The notes below the pieces were generated by a model that did not search any database, was not told the origin of the DNA, and saw nothing but the letters and a program-made list of their open reading frames with translations. From the IMG/VR virus record IMGVR_UViG_3300033153_001834, positions 1 to 57,520 of that record: a stretch of 57,520 bases of DNA; one strand, written 5' to 3'. This DNA comes from a virus. Of this stretch, positions 15,790 to 22,910 are shown piece by piece. Numbering within the stretch: position 1 is the first letter of the stretch; every line of letters starts with the position of its first letter. Made by a program: the position numbers and the translations under genes.

Positions 15790-15816
15790 ATAAGGGTAGG
15801 AAAATAATAACTTATG
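15777..15816 (+). promoter_or_regulatory. Perfect 13-base inverted repeat, probable operator
   Basis: CATAAGTTATTAT (15777-15789) and ATAATAACTTATG (15804-15816) are exact reverse complements with a 14-base spacer. The left arm covers the promoter -10, and the right arm reaches the AGGA ribosome site of the gene at 15829. The left arm lies upstream of the expected transcript start, so a protein operator fits better than an RNA hairpin. Confidence 0.6.
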
Positions 15817-15828
15817 AGGAAGTAAAAA

Positions 15829-16230
15829 ATGAGAAGATCAAACTATAATAAACATCAAAAAAATAAAAATAAAAAGTATAGAGAAGGCAAAAGAAGATAT
15901 AAATTCGACAGAAATGATATTATTAAAAAGATTAAAGTTAGAATCATAGATGATCCTATTCAAAAATCTATTGATGAATATAATAAAAATCATTTTGGTT
16001 TTCTTTGTACTAACTATGATGATGCTCTTATTGTAAGAGTTACATTAAATCATCTTCGTCATCATTTTACTAATTATGATGAAATACTAAAGACTTTAAA
16101 TCATGCGGACTATGATTTTAATGGATTAAAAGAATTAGTTAATAAAAAAATTATGAAAAAATATAGACATTATTTTGAGGATATAAACGAATGGGCCCTG
16201 AAGGATATTATGAAAGGCTGTATAGGTTAA
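15829..16230 (+). CDS. Basic unknown protein
   Basis: 133 residues. The first 35 are strongly basic (MRRSNYNKHQKNKNKKYREG, then KRRYKFDRND), which suggests nucleic acid binding. The rest is helical with histidines (LNHLRHHFTNYDEILKTLNH). It sits directly behind the operator-like inverted repeat and could be a regulator acting on it, but no helix-turn-helix is recognised. The end overlaps the HD-domain gene by 40 bases. Confidence 0.66.
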   Translation: MRRSNYNKHQKNKNKKYREGKRRYKFDRNDIIKKIKVRIIDDPIQKSIDEYNKNHFGFLCTNYDDALIVRVTLNHLRHHFTNYDEILKTLNHADYDFNGLKELVNKKIMKKYRHYFEDINEWALKDIMKGCIG

Positions 16231-16700
16231 CATATATAGTAAGGTACAGTAATGTACCAAGAGTTAATAATGAAGATGTAGCTCAACATTCTTTTTTAGT
16301 TGCTGCTATTTTATTTCAACTTCATATGGAATATAAATTTAATCTAGGAGATGCATTAGAATTAGCAGTAGCTCACGATATATTAGAATCAGAAACATCT
16401 GATGTATGTCATCTTTTAAAGAAAGAGCATCCGGATTTATACACAGCATTAAAGAAGGCAGAAAAAGAAGCTGCAATACGTTTTCCTATATCTATTCAAA
16501 TAGCAATAGAAAGATATGATGAAAATAAATCAATAGAAGCTAAAGTGGTTCATTTAGCTGATGCAATGCAATGTCAACAATATGCTGAAAATGAAATCAG
16601 ACTTGGGTCTAATCATTATTTTAAAGAAGTACGTTCAAATAGTATTAAAAGAATAAACTTTTTAAAGGCTGAATTAAGTCAATTTTATATAGGTGAATAA
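16191..16700 (+). CDS. HD-domain phosphohydrolase, YfbR-like
   Basis: 169 residues. The HD metal ligands are visible as H33 in EDVAQHSFLVA, H62-D63 in AVAHDILE, and D124 in VVHLADAM. The layout (RYSNVPRVNNEDVAQHS near 18-34) matches YfbR-type 5'-deoxynucleotidases, which remove phosphate from dNMPs. In phages such enzymes may cut competing dNMP pools or help nucleotide exchange. The stop touches the polymerase start (16700). Confidence 0.82.
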   Translation: MGPEGYYERLYRLTYIVRYSNVPRVNNEDVAQHSFLVAAILFQLHMEYKFNLGDALELAVAHDILESETSDVCHLLKKEHPDLYTALKKAEKEAAIRFPISIQIAIERYDENKSIEAKVVHLADAMQCQQYAENEIRLGSNHYFKEVRSNSIKRINFLKAELSQFYIGE

Positions 16701-19669
16701 TGGGTCATTTAACTTTACATAGTGAATATTCATTCGGAGCTTGTTATGGCTTTTTAAATAGATTAGTAAATGAATATTCTGATGATGGTTTTATTGGTAT
16801 TTGCGATAACTTTAATACTTTTAGTGCCTATAGACTTCAAGAAGCTTGTAGAAAGCATAATGAAAACTTAACTGACTGGACAGATGGTCAGGCATATAAT
16901 CCAATTCAAAAAGGTGCAAGAAAAAGTAAAGCTAAATTTATTAAACCAATATTTGGTATTAGAGTTACTGTAGTAGAGGATGCTAGTATAGATAATAGCA
17001 GAACTTTTGGTAGAGTAGGGCAGCATGGTACAGAGTATATAGTTATCGCAAAAAATCAAGACGGCATAAGAGAGATTTTTAAACTAACTTCAATCGGTAG
17101 CTCTAATTTCTTCTATAGAGAGAATGTTTCAGCCTCTGATATAGATAATCTAACAGAAAATGTGTATGTAATTCCCACTTCTAATATTATAACCGACAGA
17201 GCTGATTACTATGGGCTCACATTTTTTAATCGGGACTCTTTACCCGTATATTTAAAAACGGATAAGCACAGAGCCTTACCTTTAGTTGCTATAGACGAAA
17301 ACTTTTATCCAACTAAAGAAGACAAAAATGTATATGAATGCTTCGCTGGTAGGAAGAGAGATACTCGTTCTTTTCCTCAATATATATTAGAAGAAGATGA
17401 GCAAAGGTATTATTATCCAAAAGAGGCAGTAGATAATATTAAGGTTATAGCGGATTCAATAGAATTCTTTGAATTACCAAGAGCTAAACCAATTAAAGCC
17501 ATTAATAGTGATACTATTGAAAACCTTATTATAAAAGGGGCAAAGAAAAAAGGTATAGACTTATCAGTTGAACCTTATAGTAGTAGAATAGAAAGTGAAC
17601 TAAAGATAATGCACGATAAAAATTTTATTGATTATTTCTTAGTTATGGCCGATGTTATTCAATGGGCAAAGAAAAGAATGTTAGTAGCACCTGGTCGTGG
17701 TAGTTCTGCTGGTAGCCTAGTATGTCATTGTTTAGATATAACAGATTTAGACCCACTAAAATATGACTTAGTATTCGAGAGATTTATTTCTCCTGAACGT
17801 TCTGACTTCCCAGATATTGATTCTGATTTTAATGATAAAAAGAGAATTAAAGTAGTTCAATATATGGAGAAAACATACGGAAAAGAAAAGGTAAAAACTA
17901 TTGCGAATATTATTACATTTAAACCTAAGTCAGCTATTGGAGAATTCGCTAAAGCACTAAGAATACCAGAGTGGAAAACAGAAGCTACAAAAGATTCTAT
18001 TTTAGATAGAGCAGGAGGCGATAACCGTGCTTCTTTTTGTATGGAAGATACTTTTACTGAAACAGAACCTGGACGTCAACTTTTAAAAGAGCATCCTGAA
18101 TTAGGATTAGTAATGTTTATCGAAGGTCACGCTAAAAATAAAGGTAAGCATGCAGCAGGTGTAATTATATCTAATGAACCATTAACTAATTTTTGCGGAG
18201 TAGATAATAGATACGATACTATTCATATGAATAAATATGATGCAGAGGCAATTAATCTATTAAAAGTTGATATTTTAGGACTAAGGACGTTATCAGTTTT
18301 AGAAGATACTGCAGAACTATCAGGATTTAAAGCTACTGACTTCTATAAGATAGACTTAGAAGAAGAGACTACATATGAAATCTTCGAAGATCAAAGATTA
18401 TCTGGTATCTTTCAATTCGAAGGGGCTACAATGAATCGCCTTAATCAAGAAGTTCCTATGGAGTGTTTTGATGATATTGCTGCATCGCAAGCCTTAGCTA
18501 GACCAGGTGCATTATCTTCTGGTGGTACTACTAAATATATTAATATTAAAAATGGTAAAAAGGAAGCGTTTTATTATAGTGATGTTCATAAAGATATTAC
18601 TAAAAGTACATTTGGTATTATTGTCTATCAAGAACAAATGATGCGAGTAGCTAGAGAAATGGCAAACTTTACTTGGTCTGATGTAGGAAGATTAAGAAAG
18701 GCTGCATCTAAATCTATGGGAGATGAATATTTCTCTACATTTAAACCAAAATTTATAGAAGGCTGTCAAGATTTCGGTGGTTTAACAGAAGAAATGTCTG
18801 AAAAATTATGGAAGGATGTAGCTAGTTCAGGTTCATATTCTTTTAACTTATCTCACGCAGTTTCTTATGGAGTTATATCTAACTGGTGCGCTTGGGCTAA
18901 AAAGAATCACGGATTACAATTTGTAGCTTCTATTTTAAATAATTCTAAAACAGATAAAGATTCATTAAAAGTTCTAAGAGAGTTTTATGATAATGAAGGA
19001 TTACAATATGAATCTGTAAATCCAGATACTTCAGAAGTAAGATGGTCTATTCAAGATGGTAAATTAGTAGGTGGTTTAGGTAATATAGATGGCTTTGGTC
19101 CACAGAAGGCTAAGGATGCTATTAAAATGAGAAACGGAGAAAAGCCTTTTACTCCATCAGTCTTAAGCACTATGTTTGAACCAACTACCCCTTACGATAT
19201 ATTATTTCCAGCAGATTTTCATTGGTATGATATATATAATAATCCGTATGAATATACAGAAGAAAGAACAAAAGTATCATATTTAAAAGATATCCAAAAG
19301 AAGAAAGAGTATTGGTGTATTGGTCAAATAATTTATTTCGATGATATTAATCTTAATGATTATGTACATATTCAAAAAAGAGGTAATGAAATAACTGATG
19401 GGTTTGATAGAAAGATAGTTTTTAGAGTTGAAGATGATACAGATATTATGACTATGATAGTATCTCGTTTTGATTATCCTGGACTTAGAGATATCCTAAC
19501 AAAATGTAAGATAGATAAAACTTGGCTATTAATTAAAGGTGAAATTATATTTCCAAATGCAAGAATATTTATGGCTAAGCAAATAGCAAATATTAGTGAG
19601 CAAATAGGACTTCAGCCTTATAATATTGATACTGCTAAATTTAGTAAAATAAGAAGAGTAAAAAGATAA
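16700..19669 (+). CDS. DNA polymerase III alpha-type (DnaE family, C family)
   Basis: 989 residues, shorter than host DnaE (about 1160). A PHP-domain start (LTLHSEYSFG at 4-13), then the nucleotide-binding GRGSSAGSL (about 331-339) and the catalytic PDIDSDF (about 371-377) of C-family polymerases, a palm/fingers region with LARPGAL and YQEQMMRVA, and helix-hairpin-helix elements near 790-800 (IDGFGPQKAKDA). There is no exonuclease; the DnaQ protein at 14760 is the probable proofreader. It is the phage replicative polymerase. No primase or clamp is recognised in the window. Confidence 0.93.
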   Translation: MGHLTLHSEYSFGACYGFLNRLVNEYSDDGFIGICDNFNTFSAYRLQEACRKHNENLTDWTDGQAYNPIQKGARKSKAKFIKPIFGIRVTVVEDASIDNSRTFGRVGQHGTEYIVIAKNQDGIREIFKLTSIGSSNFFYRENVSASDIDNLTENVYVIPTSNIITDRADYYGLTFFNRDSLPVYLKTDKHRALPLVAIDENFYPTKEDKNVYECFAGRKRDTRSFPQYILEEDEQRYYYPKEAVDNIKVIADSIEFFELPRAKPIKAINSDTIENLIIKGAKKKGIDLSVEPYSSRIESELKIMHDKNFIDYFLVMADVIQWAKKRMLVAPGRGSSAGSLVCHCLDITDLDPLKYDLVFERFISPERSDFPDIDSDFNDKKRIKVVQYMEKTYGKEKVKTIANIITFKPKSAIGEFAKALRIPEWKTEATKDSILDRAGGDNRASFCMEDTFTETEPGRQLLKEHPELGLVMFIEGHAKNKGKHAAGVIISNEPLTNFCGVDNRYDTIHMNKYDAEAINLLKVDILGLRTLSVLEDTAELSGFKATDFYKIDLEEETTYEIFEDQRLSGIFQFEGATMNRLNQEVPMECFDDIAASQALARPGALSSGGTTKYINIKNGKKEAFYYSDVHKDITKSTFGIIVYQEQMMRVAREMANFTWSDVGRLRKAASKSMGDEYFSTFKPKFIEGCQDFGGLTEEMSEKLWKDVASSGSYSFNLSHAVSYGVISNWCAWAKKNHGLQFVASILNNSKTDKDSLKVLREFYDNEGLQYESVNPDTSEVRWSIQDGKLVGGLGNIDGFGPQKAKDAIKMRNGEKPFTPSVLSTMFEPTTPYDILFPADFHWYDIYNNPYEYTEERTKVSYLKDIQKKKEYWCIGQIIYFDDINLNDYVHIQKRGNEITDGFDRKIVFRVEDDTDIMTMIVSRFDYPGLRDILTKCKIDKTWLLIKGEIIFPNARIFMAKQIANISEQIGLQPYNIDTAKFSKIRRVKR

Positions 19670-19686
19670 TTATCAAAAGAAATTAA

Positions 19687-19715
19687 TAGACATATAAAAG
19701 ATAATCGGGTATAAT
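19687..19715 (+). promoter_or_regulatory. Promoter before the methyltransferase gene
   Basis: TAGACA (19687-19692), 17 bases, TATAAT (19710-19715). A second TATAAT follows at 19721-19726. It drives the methyltransferase-kinase-ThyX-like trio. Confidence 0.65.
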
Positions 19716-19756
19716 TCCCTTATAATTAATTTAAAAAGAAAGTGAGAAATAAGAAA

Positions 19757-20455
19757 ATGGTTGATTTAGTATATAGAAATACATATAATATGTTTGTTAG
19801 ACCTTGTACTTCTGATGATTTAGTTTGCGATGAAGCTCAAGAATATTTAAGACTTTTTATTGATAAAAAAAATTATGATGTATTTCTTGATATAGGGGCT
19901 AATATTGGTTCTGTAACTTCTTTAGCAAAAGAAATTAATCCGATTATGGAAATAATCTGTTACGAACCAGATAAAGAGAATTTTGATGTATTGCATAGTA
20001 ATACTAAAAACTTTTCAAGTATAAGACGTTATAGAGTAGCATTAGGAACTGGAGAAAAAGATATTAATCTTTTTAAAGCAAAAGGTTCTAATAAAGGAAA
20101 GCACTCTATAATAAGTAGAAGTTGTAATATGGATAAACCAACTAACGTTCATCAATTAGATTTTAGAAAAGAGCTAATTAGAACTAATTGTACTCTTTTA
20201 AAGATTGATATTGAAGGTGGTGAGTATAGTTTAGACCTTTATAATTTACCAGAAAAAATTAAAGGTTTAGCTATTGAATTCCATCTTATAGATAATAACT
20301 ATAGTCAAATGCTTTATTTATATCAAGGAATTAAAAGTCAATTTGGTTTAGTTTTAGGTGATACTCCAGAAGAAGAGTCACTAGAATATTTTAAAGAAGC
20401 GTATAGTGAAAAAGACAGCGCATTTATGTGCATATTTTTAAGGAATGAAAAATGA
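19757..20455 (+). CDS. FkbM-family SAM methyltransferase
   Basis: About 232 residues from ATG at 19757; a GTG at 19742 would add five. The SAM-binding motif I is FLDIGANIGSVTSLA, followed by CYEPDKENF for the acidic motif II and LLKIDIEGGEY for the FkbM-typical EGGE. FkbM enzymes O-methylate sugars or hydroxyls. Placed next to a nucleotide kinase and ThyX-like gene, and with a glycosyltransferase 5 kb upstream, it may methylate a sugar or base on DNA, or else a surface glycan. Confidence 0.82.
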   Translation: MVDLVYRNTYNMFVRPCTSDDLVCDEAQEYLRLFIDKKNYDVFLDIGANIGSVTSLAKEINPIMEIICYEPDKENFDVLHSNTKNFSSIRRYRVALGTGEKDINLFKAKGSNKGKHSIISRSCNMDKPTNVHQLDFRKELIRTNCTLLKIDIEGGEYSLDLYNLPEKIKGLAIEFHLIDNNYSQMLYLYQGIKSQFGLVLGDTPEEESLEYFKEAYSEKDSAFMCIFLRNEK

Positions 20456-20898
20456 AATGTATTAGTATAACTGGTATTGATAAGTCAGGAAAATCTACTT
20501 TAATTCAAAGAGTATGGGATGCAACTAATGGTAATTACTATGTTGCAGATAGAGACTTATCTACTCGTCATTTTTTTAATATTCTTCTAGGAAGAGTTAA
20601 TAAAAATGATAAAGTTTATCATAAAGAGTATAAAAATAAAATAGCTGCATATAGACAGTTATTAGATTTAGCAGTACTATTAGAAGTTAACGAGTTTGAT
20701 TGGAAACTAAGATGTCACTCTCATAAAGAGAAACCGTTAGTTGGTAATCTTAGTTTTGGTTTACATCAAAAAGCGTTAATAAAACATTTTGATAAAGCTC
20801 ATTATAAAAATGTGCTTAAACTTAATACTTCAGAATTATCTGAAGATGAATGCTTCGATGCTATAATGAAGCGATTGGGATTATATGGGAGAAAATAA
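20452..20898 (+). CDS. Small P-loop nucleotide kinase, thymidylate kinase-like
   Basis: 148 residues, start overlapping the methyltransferase stop (ATGA). P-loop GIDKSGKST at about 8-16, then a VADRDLST region resembling the DRY motif of thymidylate kinases, and a short C-terminal part. It is well below the usual 200-plus residues, so the LID region is reduced. Directly followed by the ThyX-like gene, so the two may act on the same (possibly modified) dUMP/dTMP-type nucleotide. Confidence 0.7.
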   Translation: MKCISITGIDKSGKSTLIQRVWDATNGNYYVADRDLSTRHFFNILLGRVNKNDKVYHKEYKNKIAAYRQLLDLAVLLEVNEFDWKLRCHSHKEKPLVGNLSFGLHQKALIKHFDKAHYKNVLKLNTSELSEDECFDAIMKRLGLYGRK

Positions 20899-21795
20899 AT
20901 GCCAATAGATAACAGTTTACCAGACCATCCGCTTTTAGTAAATTTAAAAACTGGTAAAAAGCCGGTTACGCAATATATTAATGGATTAAATGCTATTAAT
21001 GTTCGTATACTAGAAGCACCAACTATTACAACTTTAGAAAGCTATATTCCTGAATTTACATCTGGAACATGGGAAGATAATCCAGTTTATGGTTTTTCTA
21101 AAGAACAAAGGAGTCAAGCTGTAAATGATTTATTTGATGGTTATTTATTGCCTACTGCTCTTGAAACTATTAAAATTACCTTCATCGTAGAAGGCATTGA
21201 TTTACCTGATGTTTGTCATTTAATTCGTCATCGAACTATGGGCTTTAGTGCTTCTGGTACAGGTGATAGAGATTCAAGAAACGATAAAGTATTATTAAAA
21301 CCATCTATTATTGGTTCTAAGTATGAAGCTAGTATAAAACTAGCTACAGATATATTAAAAGAAACTTATGCTAAAATGATGGATGATCCAGATATTCCAG
21401 TATTAGATGCTAGAACAATTCTTCCAAGAAATACTAATAATTATTATTATGTAACTGCAGACTTAAAGGCAATCTTTGCTTTTATCGGTCAACGTAAGGA
21501 TGAAAGTATTGAACCTGAGACTATGAATATCTTTGCTCTTAAATTATGGTTAGAGATATGTAAAATTTATCCAAAATTAAAAGATAAAATAGATTTACGT
21601 GGTCCAGATCATTTTGCTATTAAGACTTCTATCGGTGGACGTTCATCTAATTTCTATAGACCAGAACCTAAAAATGATATTTATAACTATAAATTGAATT
21701 GGTTTATGAAACAAAAGATGCGTCAAGAAATGCGTGGTGGAGATCAATATATTAAATTAAGAGATTCTATTTTAAAAGAGATAGATAAATTATAA
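20899..21795 (+). CDS. thyX: ThyX-like flavin-dependent thymidylate synthase homolog, altered motif
   Basis: 298 residues. A ThyX fold is supported by RHR at 110-112, DARTILPRNTN (170-180) for the ARxxLP region, and TADLKAIFAFIGQR (186-199) for the R-ending motif. The diagnostic RHRxxSxNExSxRY box is not intact: after RHR comes TMGFSASGTGDRDSR, lacking the NExS core. The reaction may therefore differ from plain dUMP methylation. A normal ThyA is also present, so this copy is free to have a different role, for example a modified pyrimidine. Confidence 0.75.
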   Translation: MPIDNSLPDHPLLVNLKTGKKPVTQYINGLNAINVRILEAPTITTLESYIPEFTSGTWEDNPVYGFSKEQRSQAVNDLFDGYLLPTALETIKITFIVEGIDLPDVCHLIRHRTMGFSASGTGDRDSRNDKVLLKPSIIGSKYEASIKLATDILKETYAKMMDDPDIPVLDARTILPRNTNNYYYVTADLKAIFAFIGQRKDESIEPETMNIFALKLWLEICKIYPKLKDKIDLRGPDHFAIKTSIGGRSSNFYRPEPKNDIYNYKLNWFMKQKMRQEMRGGDQYIKLRDSILKEIDKL

Positions 21796-21853
21796 TATTG
21801 TAGCTACACAGAAGTCCATATAGCTATTATTTTTAATAAGTAATACTACCCCT

Positions 21854-21886
21854 AGCCTTATATTTTAATAGAGTATAAGGCTTTTT
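21854..21886 (+). terminator. Terminator at the junction of converging gene blocks
   Basis: AGCCTTATA (21854-21862) pairs perfectly with TATAAGGCT (21874-21882), nine bases, then TTTT (21883-21886). It ends the early plus-strand transcript and overlaps the stop codon of the convergent minus-strand gene. Confidence 0.8.
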
Positions 21887-22220
21887 ATACGATTGTAATA
21901 TCTGCTTTATTAGTAGTAGAACTTCCATCCGCATTAGTTCCTGTCACATATATATCAGATAGAGTTTGAACTATAGTTGGAGTTCCATCTATTAATCCGG
22001 TTGTAGGATTTAAATTTAATCCAGTTGGTAAAGTACCTATTAATGTAAAAGAGACAATATCTCCACCTGTAAATAATGGTTCCACTTCATAAGAATATAG
22101 AACACTAGTCTGACCATTAGGAGGATTAAAAGTAGCTAATGCAATAGGTGGATTTCCATATCTTTGTTTAGCTTTTCTTCTTCTTGCATAATATAAAGCA
22201 GCTTGCATATTTGGTTTCAT
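21885..22220 (-). CDS. Small Ig-like (He_PIG type) virion protein
   Basis: 111 residues. A basic helical start (YYARRRKAKQRYG) then a putative Ig domain with the He_PIG pattern (SFTLIGTLPTGLNLNPTTG, then GTPT). Such domains decorate tails or baseplates and may bind host glycans weakly. Last gene of the minus-strand block; its stop lies in the terminator hairpin. Confidence 0.68.
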   Translation of the reverse strand: MKPNMQAALYYARRRKAKQRYGNPPIALATFNPPNGQTSVLYSYEVEPLFTGGDIVSFTLIGTLPTGLNLNPTTGLIDGTPTIVQTLSDIYVTGTNADGSSTTNKADITIV

Positions 22221-22228
22221 AATAAATC

Positions 22229-22585
22229 CTATAATTTTGGTAATACTTTAAATGATATTACAGTAGTTGATTTTCTACCGCTAGCAAGTTCTACTTCTAA
22301 CTGACCTTTCCAAGAACCATCTATATCTAATGTATCAGATAATGTAATATATTCAGCCAAACCGTCAGTTCCATCTGTAACAAGAGCAGCTACTAAGTTA
22401 GTAGTATATGTTCCGTCTGGTTTTAAGAATTTTAAGTCTAATGCTACAGGATTAGATATATCTAATACAGATTCTACTCTTGGTTCTACAGTAGTATCAC
22501 AAGTATGAACGTGAAATTGTATTGGTAAACCTTCGTCGCCAACAAATATCTCTTGGCAACAGACTTCATCTTCGCACTTAGCCAT
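22229..22585 (-). CDS. Small beta-sandwich virion protein
   Basis: 118 residues with a cysteine-rich start (KCEDEVCCQEI) and a beta-sandwich core (ALDLKFLKPDGTY..., GSWKGQLEVELASGRK...), the layout of a phage Ig-like or BppU-N-terminal-type family. It touches the neighbouring gene start. Probably a structural or tail-attached protein. Confidence 0.65.
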   Translation of the reverse strand: MAKCEDEVCCQEIFVGDEGLPIQFHVHTCDTTVEPRVESVLDISNPVALDLKFLKPDGTYTTNLVAALVTDGTDGLAEYITLSDTLDIDGSWKGQLEVELASGRKSTTVISFKVLPKL

Positions 22586-22770
22586 TATAATTCAACCTTT
22601 TCTCTAAAAATTTTGGAAATATAAACTTTAATTCTTTCAATTAAAGATATATAAACCTTATTATAAATAACACTAGACAAATAGACCTTTTCTTTTATCA
22701 ATGAGCTAGTATAAACTTTTTCTTTTATATTACTAGATAGATATACCTTAAATCTAACAGGAGTATTCAT
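22585..22770 (-). CDS. 61-residue protein made of 10-residue KVYxS repeats
   Basis: Almost the whole protein is a decapeptide repeat: RFKVYLSSNI, KEKVYTSSLI, KEKVYLSSVI, YNKVYISLIE, RIKVYISKIF, ending REKVEL. Alternating hydrophobic and polar residues suit stacked beta strands. It begins MNTPV, overlaps the neighbouring 47-residue gene (ATGA), and shares the KVEL end with it. No known family recognised. It may be a small solenoid or an assembly peptide for the adjacent appendage. Confidence 0.6.
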   Translation of the reverse strand: MNTPVRFKVYLSSNIKEKVYTSSLIKEKVYLSSVIYNKVYISLIERIKVYISKIFREKVEL

Positions 22771-22910
22771 AGCTCTACCTTGAATCTAATCTTTTCTGAG
22801 ACATAAACTTTGAAACGAATTACTTTATCCCAGTATTCTAAGATTTTCTTAACTCCACCTTTAAGCCAAAATGGAGATTGCCCTTTTTTCTTTAATCCAA
22901 AAGTATTCAT
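22767..22910 (-). CDS. 47-residue protein with a partial KVYxS repeat
   Basis: MNTFGLKKKGQSPFWLKGGV... then VIRFKVYVSEKIRFKVEL. The second half has one full and one partial unit of the same repeat as the next gene, and the ends match (MNT start, KVEL end). It overlaps the 924-residue appendage gene stop and the next gene start (ATGA at each side). Confidence 0.58.
   Translation of the reverse strand: MNTFGLKKKGQSPFWLKGGVKKILEYWDKVIRFKVYVSEKIRFKVEL

Noticed and set aside
21801-21826. Two TAGCTA copies as a second terminator or attachment site
   Set aside because: Six-base self-complementary words in AT-rich DNA, with a 14-base gap; not distinguishable from chance.
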